Source: Caloranaerobacter ferrireducens
GTDB taxonomy: Bacteria; Bacillota; Clostridia; Tissierellales; Thermohalobacteraceae
Length of the DNA stretch: 64,000 bases
Assembly (NCBI RefSeq): GCF_001730685.1
Contig: NZ_MDJR01000005.1
Coordinates: 62,001 to 126,000, forward strand
Direction: 5' to 3'
Position numbers and translations under genes: made by a program. The stretch's first letter is position 1; every line of letters begins with the position of its first letter. This document shows positions 15,036 through 22,360 of this stretch, piece by piece. The notes beneath the pieces were generated by a model. It was not told the origin of the DNA. It saw only the letters and a list, made by a program, of their open reading frames with translations, and made no database searches.

Positions 15036-15695
15036 ATGAGAAAAAGTGAAAAACAAAAAATAAAGAGAATTATATTAAAAGTTATGGGATTTGTTACTGG
15101 AGGAACTTTAATATCTATGATTTTATTAATAAATATGGATACATATTCTTGGTTTACAAGTAAAACAACATATGATTTAAGTGTAACTGCAGCTACAACT
15201 GAAGATATTTTGGAAAAGATAGAGATTGAAACAATTAACCCGAAAGAGATTATACTCAAAAAAAATAATTCAATAAATATAGAACCAGTAATATATTTTA
15301 GTGTAGAAGGAGAGGCATCAGATTATATTTTACATATAAATCCTATAAAACTTAAAACTCATAAAGAATATACAGTACCTATTAATGTAGTTGTGAATTT
15401 AAAACAAATTGTTGAGTTATTAAATAAAAATAAAAAAAGAGTTCAAGGTACAATAAGGATTAAATATTTAAACGAATTTATTGATGAAGAAATAAATATT
15501 GAATTTGCTAGAAGATACCTTTTAAAAAAGTTTCTTGAGGAATTAGGTATACGATGTTTAAACGAAGAGGATGAATCTGAAATAGAAAAACAATTGAGAA
15601 AAGTAATAACGCATATTGTTAAAAAAGAAAGATTGCAAAATAGTAAGTTTTATGAAAAAGAAACTGTAACTGAAGAAGTATATGGAAGCAAATAA
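15036..15695 (+). CDS. TasA-locus exported protein, divergent
   Basis: 219 residues. The N-terminus has a hydrophobic signal followed by TYSWFTSKTTYDL, very similar to the TYAWFTSS of the TasA-like protein at 12963 and probably a SipW substrate. The middle (about 60-160) is beta-rich. The C-terminal 60 residues are charged and helical (RRYLLKKFLEELG, EDESEIEKQLRKV), unlike TasA. The nearest strong ribosome site (GAGGTGA) is rather far from ATG 15036. It is the last gene of the fibre operon before a terminator. Function unknown; perhaps a fibre accessory or cap. Confidence 0.65.
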   Translation: MRKSEKQKIKRIILKVMGFVTGGTLISMILLINMDTYSWFTSKTTYDLSVTAATTEDILEKIEIETINPKEIILKKNNSINIEPVIYFSVEGEASDYILHINPIKLKTHKEYTVPINVVVNLKQIVELLNKNKKRVQGTIRIKYLNEFIDEEINIEFARRYLLKKFLEELGIRCLNEEDESEIEKQLRKVITHIVKKERLQNSKFYEKETVTEEVYGSK

Positions 15696-15719
15696 TAGGC
15701 TCTGAGTTTTTGTTCTAAA

Positions 15720-15750
15720 AAAAGTCTGCATTAATGCTGCAGACTTTTCC
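15720..15750 (+). terminator. terminator of the fibre locus
   Basis: AAAAGTCTGCA/TGCAGACTTTT hairpin, loop TTAATGC. Confidence 0.9.
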
Positions 15751-15783
15751 ATTATTTAAAGTTTCAAATACTACGATATTATC

Positions 15784-15981
15784 CTAAAAAATAGTGACTT
15801 TCTGTATGCTATAATAGACTATAAGGCAAATTATTATAAATAAACTAAAGTATATAATGAAACCTGCTGATTTATATTTCTTCTTTAATGTCGATAAATT
15901 TATACCTCGAAGATTTAATAGCATACTCATTATTAATGCTGATATTATAAATGATAACATGTACAATATAACTTTTTTCAT
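15784..15981 (-). CDS. small membrane protein, 65 aa
   Basis: Two predicted membrane helices (about 3-22 and 40-60) joined by a basic loop (NLSTLKKKYKSAG). An AAAGG lies ten bases before ATG 15981. I do not recognise the family. It sits alone between convergent units; it may be a real small membrane protein or chance. Confidence 0.4.
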   Translation of the reverse strand: MKKVILYMLSFIISALIMSMLLNLRGINLSTLKKKYKSAGFIIYFSLFIIICLIVYYSIQKVTIF

Positions 15982-16148
15982 ATTATCGCAACCTTTATTT
16001 GAAAAGAAGTTTCAAAATAACCATAATCATAAAATAAAGTACAAAATCCCCTTTTCTTAAATATTCTTACTTATCTTAAACATTCCTGCAAGAAAAACTT
16101 AAATTTAGAAGAATTTACAAATAAATATACAAAAAATATAACTCTATC

Positions 16149-16189
16149 AAAAGCAAAAGCTAAGGAAAATTTCCTTAGCTTTTGCTTAC
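16149..16189 (-). terminator. bidirectional terminator of the lysW unit
   Basis: A perfect 18-bp inverted repeat AAGCAAAAGCTAAGGAAA / TTTCCTTAGCTTTTGCTT just after the minus-strand gene. Confidence 0.9.
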
Positions 16190-16200
16190 TTGATTTTTAT

Positions 16201-17742
16201 TTAATTTACCTCTTCAGTAACTTTACTACCGAAGAAGTATAATATACCCCATAATATTACTGAACCAATTAAAAGTGAAATATAAGGACTAATACCAAAG
16301 CCGACAGGAATAAATCCTACAAAAATAGCTACTAACGCTACTACTAAAGCATAAGGCAATTGCGTTTTTACATGTGCCATATGGTCACAAGCACTAGAAA
16401 TTGATGACATAATAGTTGTATCAGAAATAGGAGAACAGTGATCTCCGAAAACAGCACCAGTTAATACAGCTCCAACAGTAGGAACTAATAATTCAGTACC
16501 TCCTAACTGTATAGCTAGAGGTATAGCTAAAGGCATAACTATAGAATTAGCTCCCCAAGATGTACCAGTTGCAAAAGCAGTTATTGCTGGTATTATAAAC
16601 ATCATTAAAGGTAATAAATAAGCCGGTAGAGAGCTTTTTAAAATGTTGGCTATAAATTCAGCTGTTCCAAGATTATCATTAACTCCACCTAAAGACCAAG
16701 CTAAGATTAATATTATAGATGCTGTTGTCATAGATTTAACACCAGAAACCCATGCATCTACAATTTCTTTTAAAGATAATAATCTTTGCATTAGAGTCAT
16801 TATAGCAGCAATTAAGCTACCACCAAAAGAAGCCCACAATAAAACTACGCTTGAATCAGCATTTCCAAATGCATCTCTTATTGAGCCACTTTCAAGGCCA
16901 CCTCCATTAATATATAGACCAACTACTGTTATTAATAAAACAGATATAATAGGAATTATTGCATTATACCATCTTTCGTATTTTACTTTTGTATTTAATG
17001 ATGATATTTCATCTGAAACTAAAGGTGTAGCATTGTCATCTAAAACTTTTCCTGTTTTATATGCCCTTTTTTCAGCTTTAGCCATGGCTCCGAAATCGCG
17101 TCCTGTGAATATTATAATTAAAACGAAAATCAATGCTAATAAGCTATAGAATCTATAAGGTATAGTTTGTAGAAAAACATTATAAGCGTTTAAATCTATA
17201 TTAATCTTAGCTAAGCTATCTCTTATTAATCCAGTTTCAAAACCTATCCATGTAGATACTAATGCTATACTTGCAACTGGAGCGGCAGTTGAATCGACTA
17301 TATAAGCTAATTTTTCTCTTGAAATTTTCATTTTATCAGTGATACTTCTCATAGTATTACCAACGATAAGAGTATTAGCATAATCATCGAAGAAAATCAA
17401 TATACCCATTAACCAAGTTGCAAATAGTGTAGATTTGCTATTTTTTGCTTTGGAAACTATAAGCTTAGCAATTCCATTTGTACCTCCATTTTTACTTAAG
17501 ATACCTATAAGTCCTCCTATAGAAAGACTGAAAACTAAAATAGATGCATTCCAAGTATCGGCTAATGAACCAACAATATATGTGTTTAATGTTTCTGAAA
17601 AACCAGTTAATGGATTAAATCCAGTTAGTATAGTAGCGCCTACGAAAACAGATACAAATAGTGATAAAAGTACTTCTTGAGTAATCCATGAAAGGATTAT
17701 TGCCAGTATTGGTGGTATGATTGAAAGCCATCCATATTGCAT
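16201..17742 (-). CDS. lysW: NhaC-family transporter under lysine riboswitch (LysW-type lysine transporter)
   Basis: 513 residues and about 12 membrane helices. NhaC-family features include LMGILIFFDDYANTLIVG, FATGTSWGANSIVMPLAIPL and GAVFGDHCSPISDTTIMSS. NhaC relatives are usually named Na+/H+ antiporters. Here a lysine riboswitch with terminator precedes the gene. Comparative work on L-box regulons named such NhaC-type genes lysW, proposed lysine transporters. Lysine uptake is therefore more likely than pure Na+/H+ exchange. Repression by lysine suggests a role in lysine shortage, not in feeding the kam fermentation operon. Start ATG 17742 with AAGGAGG. Confidence 0.85.
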   Translation of the reverse strand: MQYGWLSIIPPILAIILSWITQEVLLSLFVSVFVGATILTGFNPLTGFSETLNTYIVGSLADTWNASILVFSLSIGGLIGILSKNGGTNGIAKLIVSKAKNSKSTLFATWLMGILIFFDDYANTLIVGNTMRSITDKMKISREKLAYIVDSTAAPVASIALVSTWIGFETGLIRDSLAKINIDLNAYNVFLQTIPYRFYSLLALIFVLIIIFTGRDFGAMAKAEKRAYKTGKVLDDNATPLVSDEISSLNTKVKYERWYNAIIPIISVLLITVVGLYINGGGLESGSIRDAFGNADSSVVLLWASFGGSLIAAIMTLMQRLLSLKEIVDAWVSGVKSMTTASIILILAWSLGGVNDNLGTAEFIANILKSSLPAYLLPLMMFIIPAITAFATGTSWGANSIVMPLAIPLAIQLGGTELLVPTVGAVLTGAVFGDHCSPISDTTIMSSISSACDHMAHVKTQLPYALVVALVAIFVGFIPVGFGISPYISLLIGSVILWGILYFFGSKVTEEVN

Positions 17743-17814
17743 AAATATTCCTCCTTCATATTTAGTAGTTCGTATTTTGATAAATTTAGTTGCCAGAGAA
17801 CAGCTATCAGCTAT

Positions 17815-17935
17815 TTGCTGCTTATCATTCGATATTCGTCATTCGATTTCCGATGTTCGTAGTTCGACTATCTAAATGCGAATAGCGAATGACGAATAGC
17901 TAGTAATTAATTTTTAATTTTACATTTTCAATTTT
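17815..17935 (+). repeat. heptamer array with inverted halves (TTCGTCA / TGACGAA type)
   Basis: The left half carries TTCG-based units (CATTCGA, TATTCGT), the right half CGAA-based units (CGAATAG, CGAATGA). The two can fold back. An A/T-rich ATTTTACATTTTCAATTTTTC stretch continues the 7-bp rhythm weakly. It lies in the lysW leader between riboswitch terminator and start. Confidence 0.8.
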
Positions 17936-17972
17936 TCATTTCTTATATTTCTGTTCCCTGTTTTCAAATAAT

Positions 17973-18003
17973 AAAAAAACACCTGATAGGCTTATCAGGT
18001 GCT
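17973..18003 (-). terminator. lysine-riboswitch terminator
   Basis: On the minus strand CACCTGATA/TATCAGGTG (17980-18001) is followed by seven T. Confidence 0.9.
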
Positions 18004-18048
18004 ACTTTCAAAAAAAGTATGAACCAAGCCCATCCCTCCTTTTTGCCC

Positions 18049-18232
18049 AGTGTGAGATAGCGCTCCATCAGGATATCGGGCAATTATCCTGATGACAGTC
18101 CTACACCTATTCGATGCAGGCCCAGCCTTAGATTTTGGATATCTAAGACTTCGGCGACAGCTCCTTTCACTATATTTCATAGGCTTCCGGCCTCCCTATA
18201 GCTACTCTTAGATGTCGCGCCTCTACCTCACC
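18049..18232 (-). promoter_or_regulatory. lysine riboswitch (L-box)
   Basis: Read on the minus strand it shows the L-box core: GAGGTAGAGGCGCGAC, AGAGTAGC, GTGAAAGGAGCTGTCGCCGA, GGCTGGGCC, GGACTGTCATCAGG and GGAGCGCTATCTCAC. P1 pairs 18223-18231 with 18052-18060. The internal stems are clear, for example ATCAGGATA with TATCCTGAT. Lysine binding should favour the terminator and shut off lysW. Confidence 0.93.
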
Positions 18233-18249
18233 CCTTTGAGGGATGAGGT
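18225..18249 (-). promoter_or_regulatory. 5' hairpin competing with riboswitch P1
   Basis: On the minus strand ACCTCATCCCT pairs with AGGGGTGAGGT across a CAA loop (11 bp, one G-U). Its 3' arm is the 5' strand of P1, so the two structures exclude each other. Confidence 0.6.
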
Positions 18250-18272
18250 CATATTTATTTGTGATGTATTAT

Positions 18273-18301
18273 AATTTAACATGTATAAATATAAAAGTCA
18301 A
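18273..18301 (-). promoter_or_regulatory. putative sigma-A promoter for the L-box/lysW transcript
   Basis: On the minus strand TTGACT (18301-18296), 17 nt, TAAATT (18278-18273). Confidence 0.45.
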
Positions 18302-18339
18302 TAGTAAATTGTTGGGAGGAAAAGTTGAAAAAAAAACTA

Positions 18340-18367
18340 TTGACATTTTAGAAAAAAGTAGTATATT
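18340..18367 (+). promoter_or_regulatory. putative sigma-A promoter of the regulator/spe unit
   Basis: TTGACA (18340-18345), 16 nt, TATATT (18362-18367), upstream of repeat copy 5. Confidence 0.5.
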
Positions 18368-18397
18368 TATTATATGTAAACTTAGAGTTTAGTTTTA

Positions 18398-18511
18398 TAA
18401 TCCATAGGAAATTATATATCTTATTAAATATAGATAAGAACAGGTATAATTTCCGTTTATGGATTTCAACAAAATTCACCTGAATTTATTTAAACGGAAA
18501 TTTTGTTATTA
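18398..18511 (+). repeat. 110-bp two-hairpin dispersed repeat, copy 5 (diverged)
   Basis: GGAAATTATAT with TATAATTTCC and flanking CCATA/TATGG is kept; the second hairpin is changed to AAAATTCACC...GGAAATTTTGTT. It sits in the leader of the XRE-cupin gene. Confidence 0.75.
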
Positions 18512-18593
18512 AATTAATGGCAAAAATTTTTTTGCTATCTAGTTTAGCATTTTTAAACTTTTCATATAGTATCACTTGATTAGGGGTGTGACT

Positions 18594-19133
18594 GTGGATA
18601 TTGGTAATAAAATAAAAAGGCTAAGAATGCTGAATGGACTAACTCAGCAGGAACTAGCTCAAAGATGTGATTTAACTAAAGGTTTTATATCACAAATCGA
18701 AAGGAATTTGACTTCGCCGTCTATTGCAACATTAATGGATATATTAGAAGCTTTAGGAACTGATATTAGGAACTTTTTTAATGAAGTTGAAAATGATAAA
18801 GTTGTGTATACAAAAGAAGATATATTTTCAAGTGAAAATGAAGAACTAGGTCACATTATCGAATGGCTTATTCCTAATGCACAAAAGAATAATATGGAGC
18901 CTATACTTCTTACGTTAGAAAGTGGAGGTACAAGTAATATAGAGAATCCTCATGAAGGAGAAGAATTTGGATATGTTTTATCTGGAAGCATTTATTTAAA
19001 TTTAGGAGATAACAAATACAAAGTGAACAAAGGAGAAAGTTTTTATTTTAAGTCAGATAAGAAGCATTTTATTGAAAATAGTTTTAAGAGAAAAGCTGTT
19101 ATACTTTGGGTGACTTGTCCGCCGAGTTTTTAG
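18594..19133 (+). CDS. XRE-cupin transcriptional regulator
   Basis: 179 residues from GTG 18594 (AGGGGTG five bases upstream; a TTG at 18576 lacks a site). The N-terminal XRE helix-turn-helix (KIKRLRMLNGLTQQELAQRC, then KGFISQIERN) is followed by a C-terminal cupin domain (about 95-175; ENPHEGEEFGYVLSGSIYL and GESFYFKSDKKHFIENS). PuuR-like proteins of this layout regulate polyamine or amino acid genes. It is directly upstream of speD-speE-speB, so it probably controls them; the ligand is not known. Confidence 0.85.
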   Translation: MDIGNKIKRLRMLNGLTQQELAQRCDLTKGFISQIERNLTSPSIATLMDILEALGTDIRNFFNEVENDKVVYTKEDIFSSENEELGHIIEWLIPNAQKNNMEPILLTLESGGTSNIENPHEGEEFGYVLSGSIYLNLGDNKYKVNKGESFYFKSDKKHFIENSFKRKAVILWVTCPPSF

Positions 19134-19177
19134 CAAGATATTCAAATTAACATTCTTTGATAGAAAGGAGAAGTCTT

Positions 19178-19606
19178 ATGAAAATAGAACAATTAGGAAG
19201 ACATATTTTAGCAGAGTTTTATAACTGTGATAAAGATATATTAAATGATCATGCCTTAATAGAGAAATATATGAATGAAGCAGCTATTGAAGCAAAGGCA
19301 ACAATAGTAAAGAGCGTATTTCATTTATTCAATCCATGGGGAGTAAGTGGAGTTGTAGTAATACAAGAATCTCATCTTACAATTCATACTTGGCCAGAAT
19401 ATGGATACGCTGCAGTTGATTTATTTACATGTGGAGATGAAGTAGATCCATGGATTGCTTTTGATTACTTAAAAGAAAAATTAAAGGCTGAAAAAACAGA
19501 AACACAGGAAGTTCCAAGAGGAATAGTAGAGAAAATAAAAAGATTTTCAGATGGTAAACTAGATGATATAAAAGTTAAACACAAACCAGATGTTGTAAAT
19601 GCATAA
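19178..19606 (+). CDS. speD: S-adenosylmethionine decarboxylase proenzyme
   Basis: 142 residues from ATG 19178 (AAAGGAG seven bases upstream; a TTG at 19157 lies before that site). It is the short bacterial SpeD class. The self-cleavage site is in [20 protein letters not shown], where the Ser of ESH becomes the pyruvoyl group; DLFTCG follows. It makes decarboxylated AdoMet, the aminopropyl donor for spermidine synthase SpeE two genes on. A terminator-like hairpin follows it and may lower expression of speE-speB relative to speD. Confidence 0.96.
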   Translation: MKIEQLGRHILAEFYNCDKDILNDHALIEKYMNEAAIEAKATIVKSVFHLFNPWGVSGVVVIQESHLTIHTWPEYGYAAVDLFTCGDEVDPWIAFDYLKEKLKAEKTETQEVPRGIVEKIKRFSDGKLDDIKVKHKPDVVNA

Positions 19607-19628
19607 TTTTTAATATACGAAAAAAAAT

Positions 19629-19652
19629 AAAGCCGAGGGCAATCTCGGCTTT
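19629..19652 (+). terminator. internal terminator/attenuator between speD and speE
   Basis: AAAGCCGAG/CTCGGCTTT 9-bp stem; only three T, so partial read-through is likely. Confidence 0.6.
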
Positions 19653-19679
19653 AGAAATTATAGGAGAAATAGTTCATAG

Positions 19680-19714
19680 CCAATTGACTAATAACTAAAA
19701 ACTAATAACTAAAT
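19680..19714 (+). repeat. heptamer array (ACTAATA/ACTAAAA type)
   Basis: Four units of 7 bp (TTGACTA/ACTAATA variants) run into the speE ribosome site. Confidence 0.7.
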
Positions 19715-19730
19715 AAGGAGGAATTTTAAA

Positions 19731-20585
19731 ATGGAATTATGGTTTACTGAAGAACATACTGACTATGCTAAATTTTCTTTTAAAGTAAAAAAACATCTTT
19801 ATTCAGAAAAGAGTCCTTTTCAACAAGTAGATTTTATAGATACATATGAATTTGGTAAGGTGCTTTTATTAGATGGGCTTGTTATGGTAACAGAAAAGGA
19901 CGAATTTATATATCATGATATGATAACTCATGTTGCTATGGCTACAAATCCTGAAATTAAGAGGGTTTTAGTTATAGGTGGTGGAGATGGTGGAACAGTA
20001 AGAGAATTGACTAGATATAATACAATAGAGAAAATTGATATGGTTGAAATAGACGAGCTAGTTGTTAAAGCTTCAAGAGAGTTCTTGCCACTAACTTCAT
20101 CTAAACTAGATGATGAGAGAGTAACTTTATACTTTGAAGATGGAATAAAGTTTGTAGAAGATAAGGAAAATGAGTATGATTTAATCATTGTAGATTCAAC
20201 AGACCCGATAGGACCAGGAGAAGGGTTATTTACTACAGAGTTTTATAAGAATTGCTATAAGGCATTAAGTGATAAAGGTATACTTGTTAATCAAAATGAA
20301 AGTCCTTACTATGAAAGAGATGCTAAGGCTATGCTAAGAGCAACAGGTAAATTGAAGAAAATTTTCCCTATAGTAGAAGTATACCAATTCCATATGCCTA
20401 CATATCCATCAGGACACTGGTTATTTGGATTTGCATCAAAATCATTACACCCAATTAAAGATTTTAAACCAGAAGAGTGGAAGAAATTCAACCTAAAAAC
20501 TAAGTATTACAATACAGACATACACGTAGGAGCATTTGCTTTACCAACTTACGTTAAGGAGATGATTGAAACTGGTGTTAAATAA
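19731..20585 (+). CDS. speE: spermidine synthase
   Basis: 284 residues, usual length. An N-terminal beta domain (LWFTEEHTDYAKFSFKVK) is followed by a Rossmann methyltransferase-like fold: VLVIGGGDGGTVRELTRY, VEIDELV, and the catalytic IIVDSTDPIGPGEGLFT. It transfers the aminopropyl group of decarboxylated AdoMet to putrescine. It overlaps speB by 20 bp, so the two are coupled. Confidence 0.97.
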   Translation: MELWFTEEHTDYAKFSFKVKKHLYSEKSPFQQVDFIDTYEFGKVLLLDGLVMVTEKDEFIYHDMITHVAMATNPEIKRVLVIGGGDGGTVRELTRYNTIEKIDMVEIDELVVKASREFLPLTSSKLDDERVTLYFEDGIKFVEDKENEYDLIIVDSTDPIGPGEGLFTTEFYKNCYKALSDKGILVNQNESPYYERDAKAMLRATGKLKKIFPIVEVYQFHMPTYPSGHWLFGFASKSLHPIKDFKPEEWKKFNLKTKYYNTDIHVGAFALPTYVKEMIETGVK

Positions 20586-21426
20586 AAATATTCATACATT
20601 TATAGGATTTGACAGTGAATATGAAGAATCACAAATAGTAGTTTTTGGAGCCCCCTTTGATGGGACGACTTCTTTTAGACCAGGAACGCGATTTGCTCCT
20701 GCTATAATGAGAAATGAATCATATGGATTAGAGACATATAGCCCTTATCTTGACAAGGATTTAACTGATATAAAAGTTTATGATGCTGGTGATTTAGAAT
20801 TTCCGTTTGGAAATACAGAAAAAGTGTTGGATATGATAAAAGAGTTTACGAAGAATGTTTTAAATGATGGTAAAATACCTGTTATGATAGGTGGAGAGCA
20901 TTTAGTAACTTTACCATCTGTTAAAGCAGTTTACGAAAAGTATAAAGACCTTTGTATTTTGCATTTTGATGCCCATACAGATTTAAGAGAGGACTACATG
21001 GGTGAAAAATTATCACATGCAACAGTTATAAGAAGAGTTTGGGAATTTCTTGGAGATGGTAGAATATATCAATTTGGAATTAGGTCTGGTGAAAGACAAG
21101 AATTTGAATGGGCTAAAAAGCACACAAAGTTAACTAAATTTACTTATAAGGGTCTTGAAGATATAGTAAACGAGATAAAAAATAAACCAGTTTATATTAC
21201 TATTGATTTAGATATTTTAGACCCGTCAGTTTTTCCTGGAACTGGTACGCCAGAGCCTGGAGGAATATCATTTAATGATATGATGGATATTATTAGTATT
21301 TTAAAGAGTTTAAATATTGTAGGAGCAGATGTTGTAGAGTTGTCTCCACATTATGACAATAGTGGAGCTTCAACTGCTGTTGCATGTAAAATACTTAGAG
21401 AGCTAGTTCTTGCAATTAGCAAATAG
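20566..21426 (+). CDS. speB: agmatinase
   Basis: 286 residues from TTG 20566 (AAGGAG upstream, inside the end of speE). Ureohydrolase fold with the two-Mn2+ site: GGEH, HFDAHTDLR and DLDILDPSVFPGTGTPEPGG. This is the agmatinase subgroup, converting agmatine to putrescine and urea. With the arginine decarboxylase at 7599 it completes arginine to putrescine; with SpeE and SpeD it gives spermidine. Confidence 0.95.
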   Translation: MKLVLNKNIHTFIGFDSEYEESQIVVFGAPFDGTTSFRPGTRFAPAIMRNESYGLETYSPYLDKDLTDIKVYDAGDLEFPFGNTEKVLDMIKEFTKNVLNDGKIPVMIGGEHLVTLPSVKAVYEKYKDLCILHFDAHTDLREDYMGEKLSHATVIRRVWEFLGDGRIYQFGIRSGERQEFEWAKKHTKLTKFTYKGLEDIVNEIKNKPVYITIDLDILDPSVFPGTGTPEPGGISFNDMMDIISILKSLNIVGADVVELSPHYDNSGASTAVACKILRELVLAISK

Positions 21427-21429
21427 ACT

Positions 21430-21458
21430 TAAAGCGGCCATTGGCCGCTTAATTTTTT
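21430..21458 (+). terminator. spe operon terminator
   Basis: AAGCGGCC/GGCCGCTT stem then AATTTTTT. Confidence 0.9.
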
Positions 21459-21527
21459 AAAAATCATTCCTTACTAGAACCATACAACAAAAACATATAA
21501 TGTAATATAATGTAAAAGGGTGGTTTT

Positions 21528-22088
21528 ATGAGTAAATTTTCTAGGTATCTCGTTATTTTTATCTTAGTAATAATTAGTCCTTTTGTAATATTTATATACA
21601 ATAGAAGAATTGAAACTATTGAAACAGAAAAGATGGATGTAATTATACAGCGGATAAGGGAAAATTCATTTGTGTGTCAAAGAATTATTACGCTATATGA
21701 AAAAACACCAAGCAAAACATTTAATGATTTAGATTTTGTTTTAAAAGAGAAAATCTTAAATCTCTATTATCAAAAATTTAGTAAAAACCAAATTTTTATT
21801 ATGTCTCAAATAGAGGAAATGCTAAAAAATAATCAGAAAAATGAATATATGATATTGCATGACCTTGGAGATAAAAGTTATGATATTGCATATCTTTATA
21901 ATATTCCAAAGGCAGATGGGTCATATTATTACTTTAAAGCTCAAAAAAATTTATTAGATCATGTTTTATATGTTTATGATAAGTCTAATTACAAAGAAAG
22001 AAAAAAATTATTATTACAGTTTTATAGATATTATCTTCCTTTTAATTCAGGCTATCAACGTGCCTTAGCTGATGTTTTCAATGATTAA
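21528..22088 (+). CDS. membrane-anchored protein of unknown function, 186 aa
   Basis: One N-terminal membrane segment (about 6-24), then a helical, charged extracytoplasmic domain rich in Tyr and Lys. I recognise no family motif. The gene stands alone, with a ribosome site AAAGGGTGG and an upstream ATATAATGTAATATAATG stretch that resembles the leader of sipW at 12370-12390. Function unknown. Confidence 0.65.
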   Translation: MSKFSRYLVIFILVIISPFVIFIYNRRIETIETEKMDVIIQRIRENSFVCQRIITLYEKTPSKTFNDLDFVLKEKILNLYYQKFSKNQIFIMSQIEEMLKNNQKNEYMILHDLGDKSYDIAYLYNIPKADGSYYYFKAQKNLLDHVLYVYDKSNYKERKKLLLQFYRYYLPFNSGYQRALADVFND

Positions 22089-22102
22089 TTTTATTATTAT
22101 AT

Positions 22103-22246
22103 CAGTTATTCAATTCATGATATTCGTAATTCAACTATCGAACAGCGAACAGCGAATGACGAATAACTAATAATTAATTTTCAATTTTACATTTCTATCC
22201 CCCGTTCCTAGTTCTCTGCCCTCTAATTCAAGTACCTAGTACCTAT
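22103..22246 (+). repeat. composite heptamer array
   Basis: A series of TTCG/CGAA units (ATTCGTA, CGAACAG, CGAATGA), then CTAATAA-like units, then GTTCCTA and GTACCTA units. Several heptamer types are joined in one gap. No gene or promoter stands out in the rest of 22089-22360. Confidence 0.75.
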
Positions 22247-22360
22247 TTAAAAAATAACAGTAATTTTTTGGGACATTTTAACATAAAATTTTTCATAGAG
22301 AAATAATAATATAATAGGCTTTGAATTAGGGAATTGTAAATAATTGAAAGGGGGATAAAG

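Noticed and set aside
16201-17742. Plain Na+/H+ antiporter NhaC
   Set aside because: The fold fits, but the lysine riboswitch in front of it makes a lysine transporter (LysW type) the better reading.
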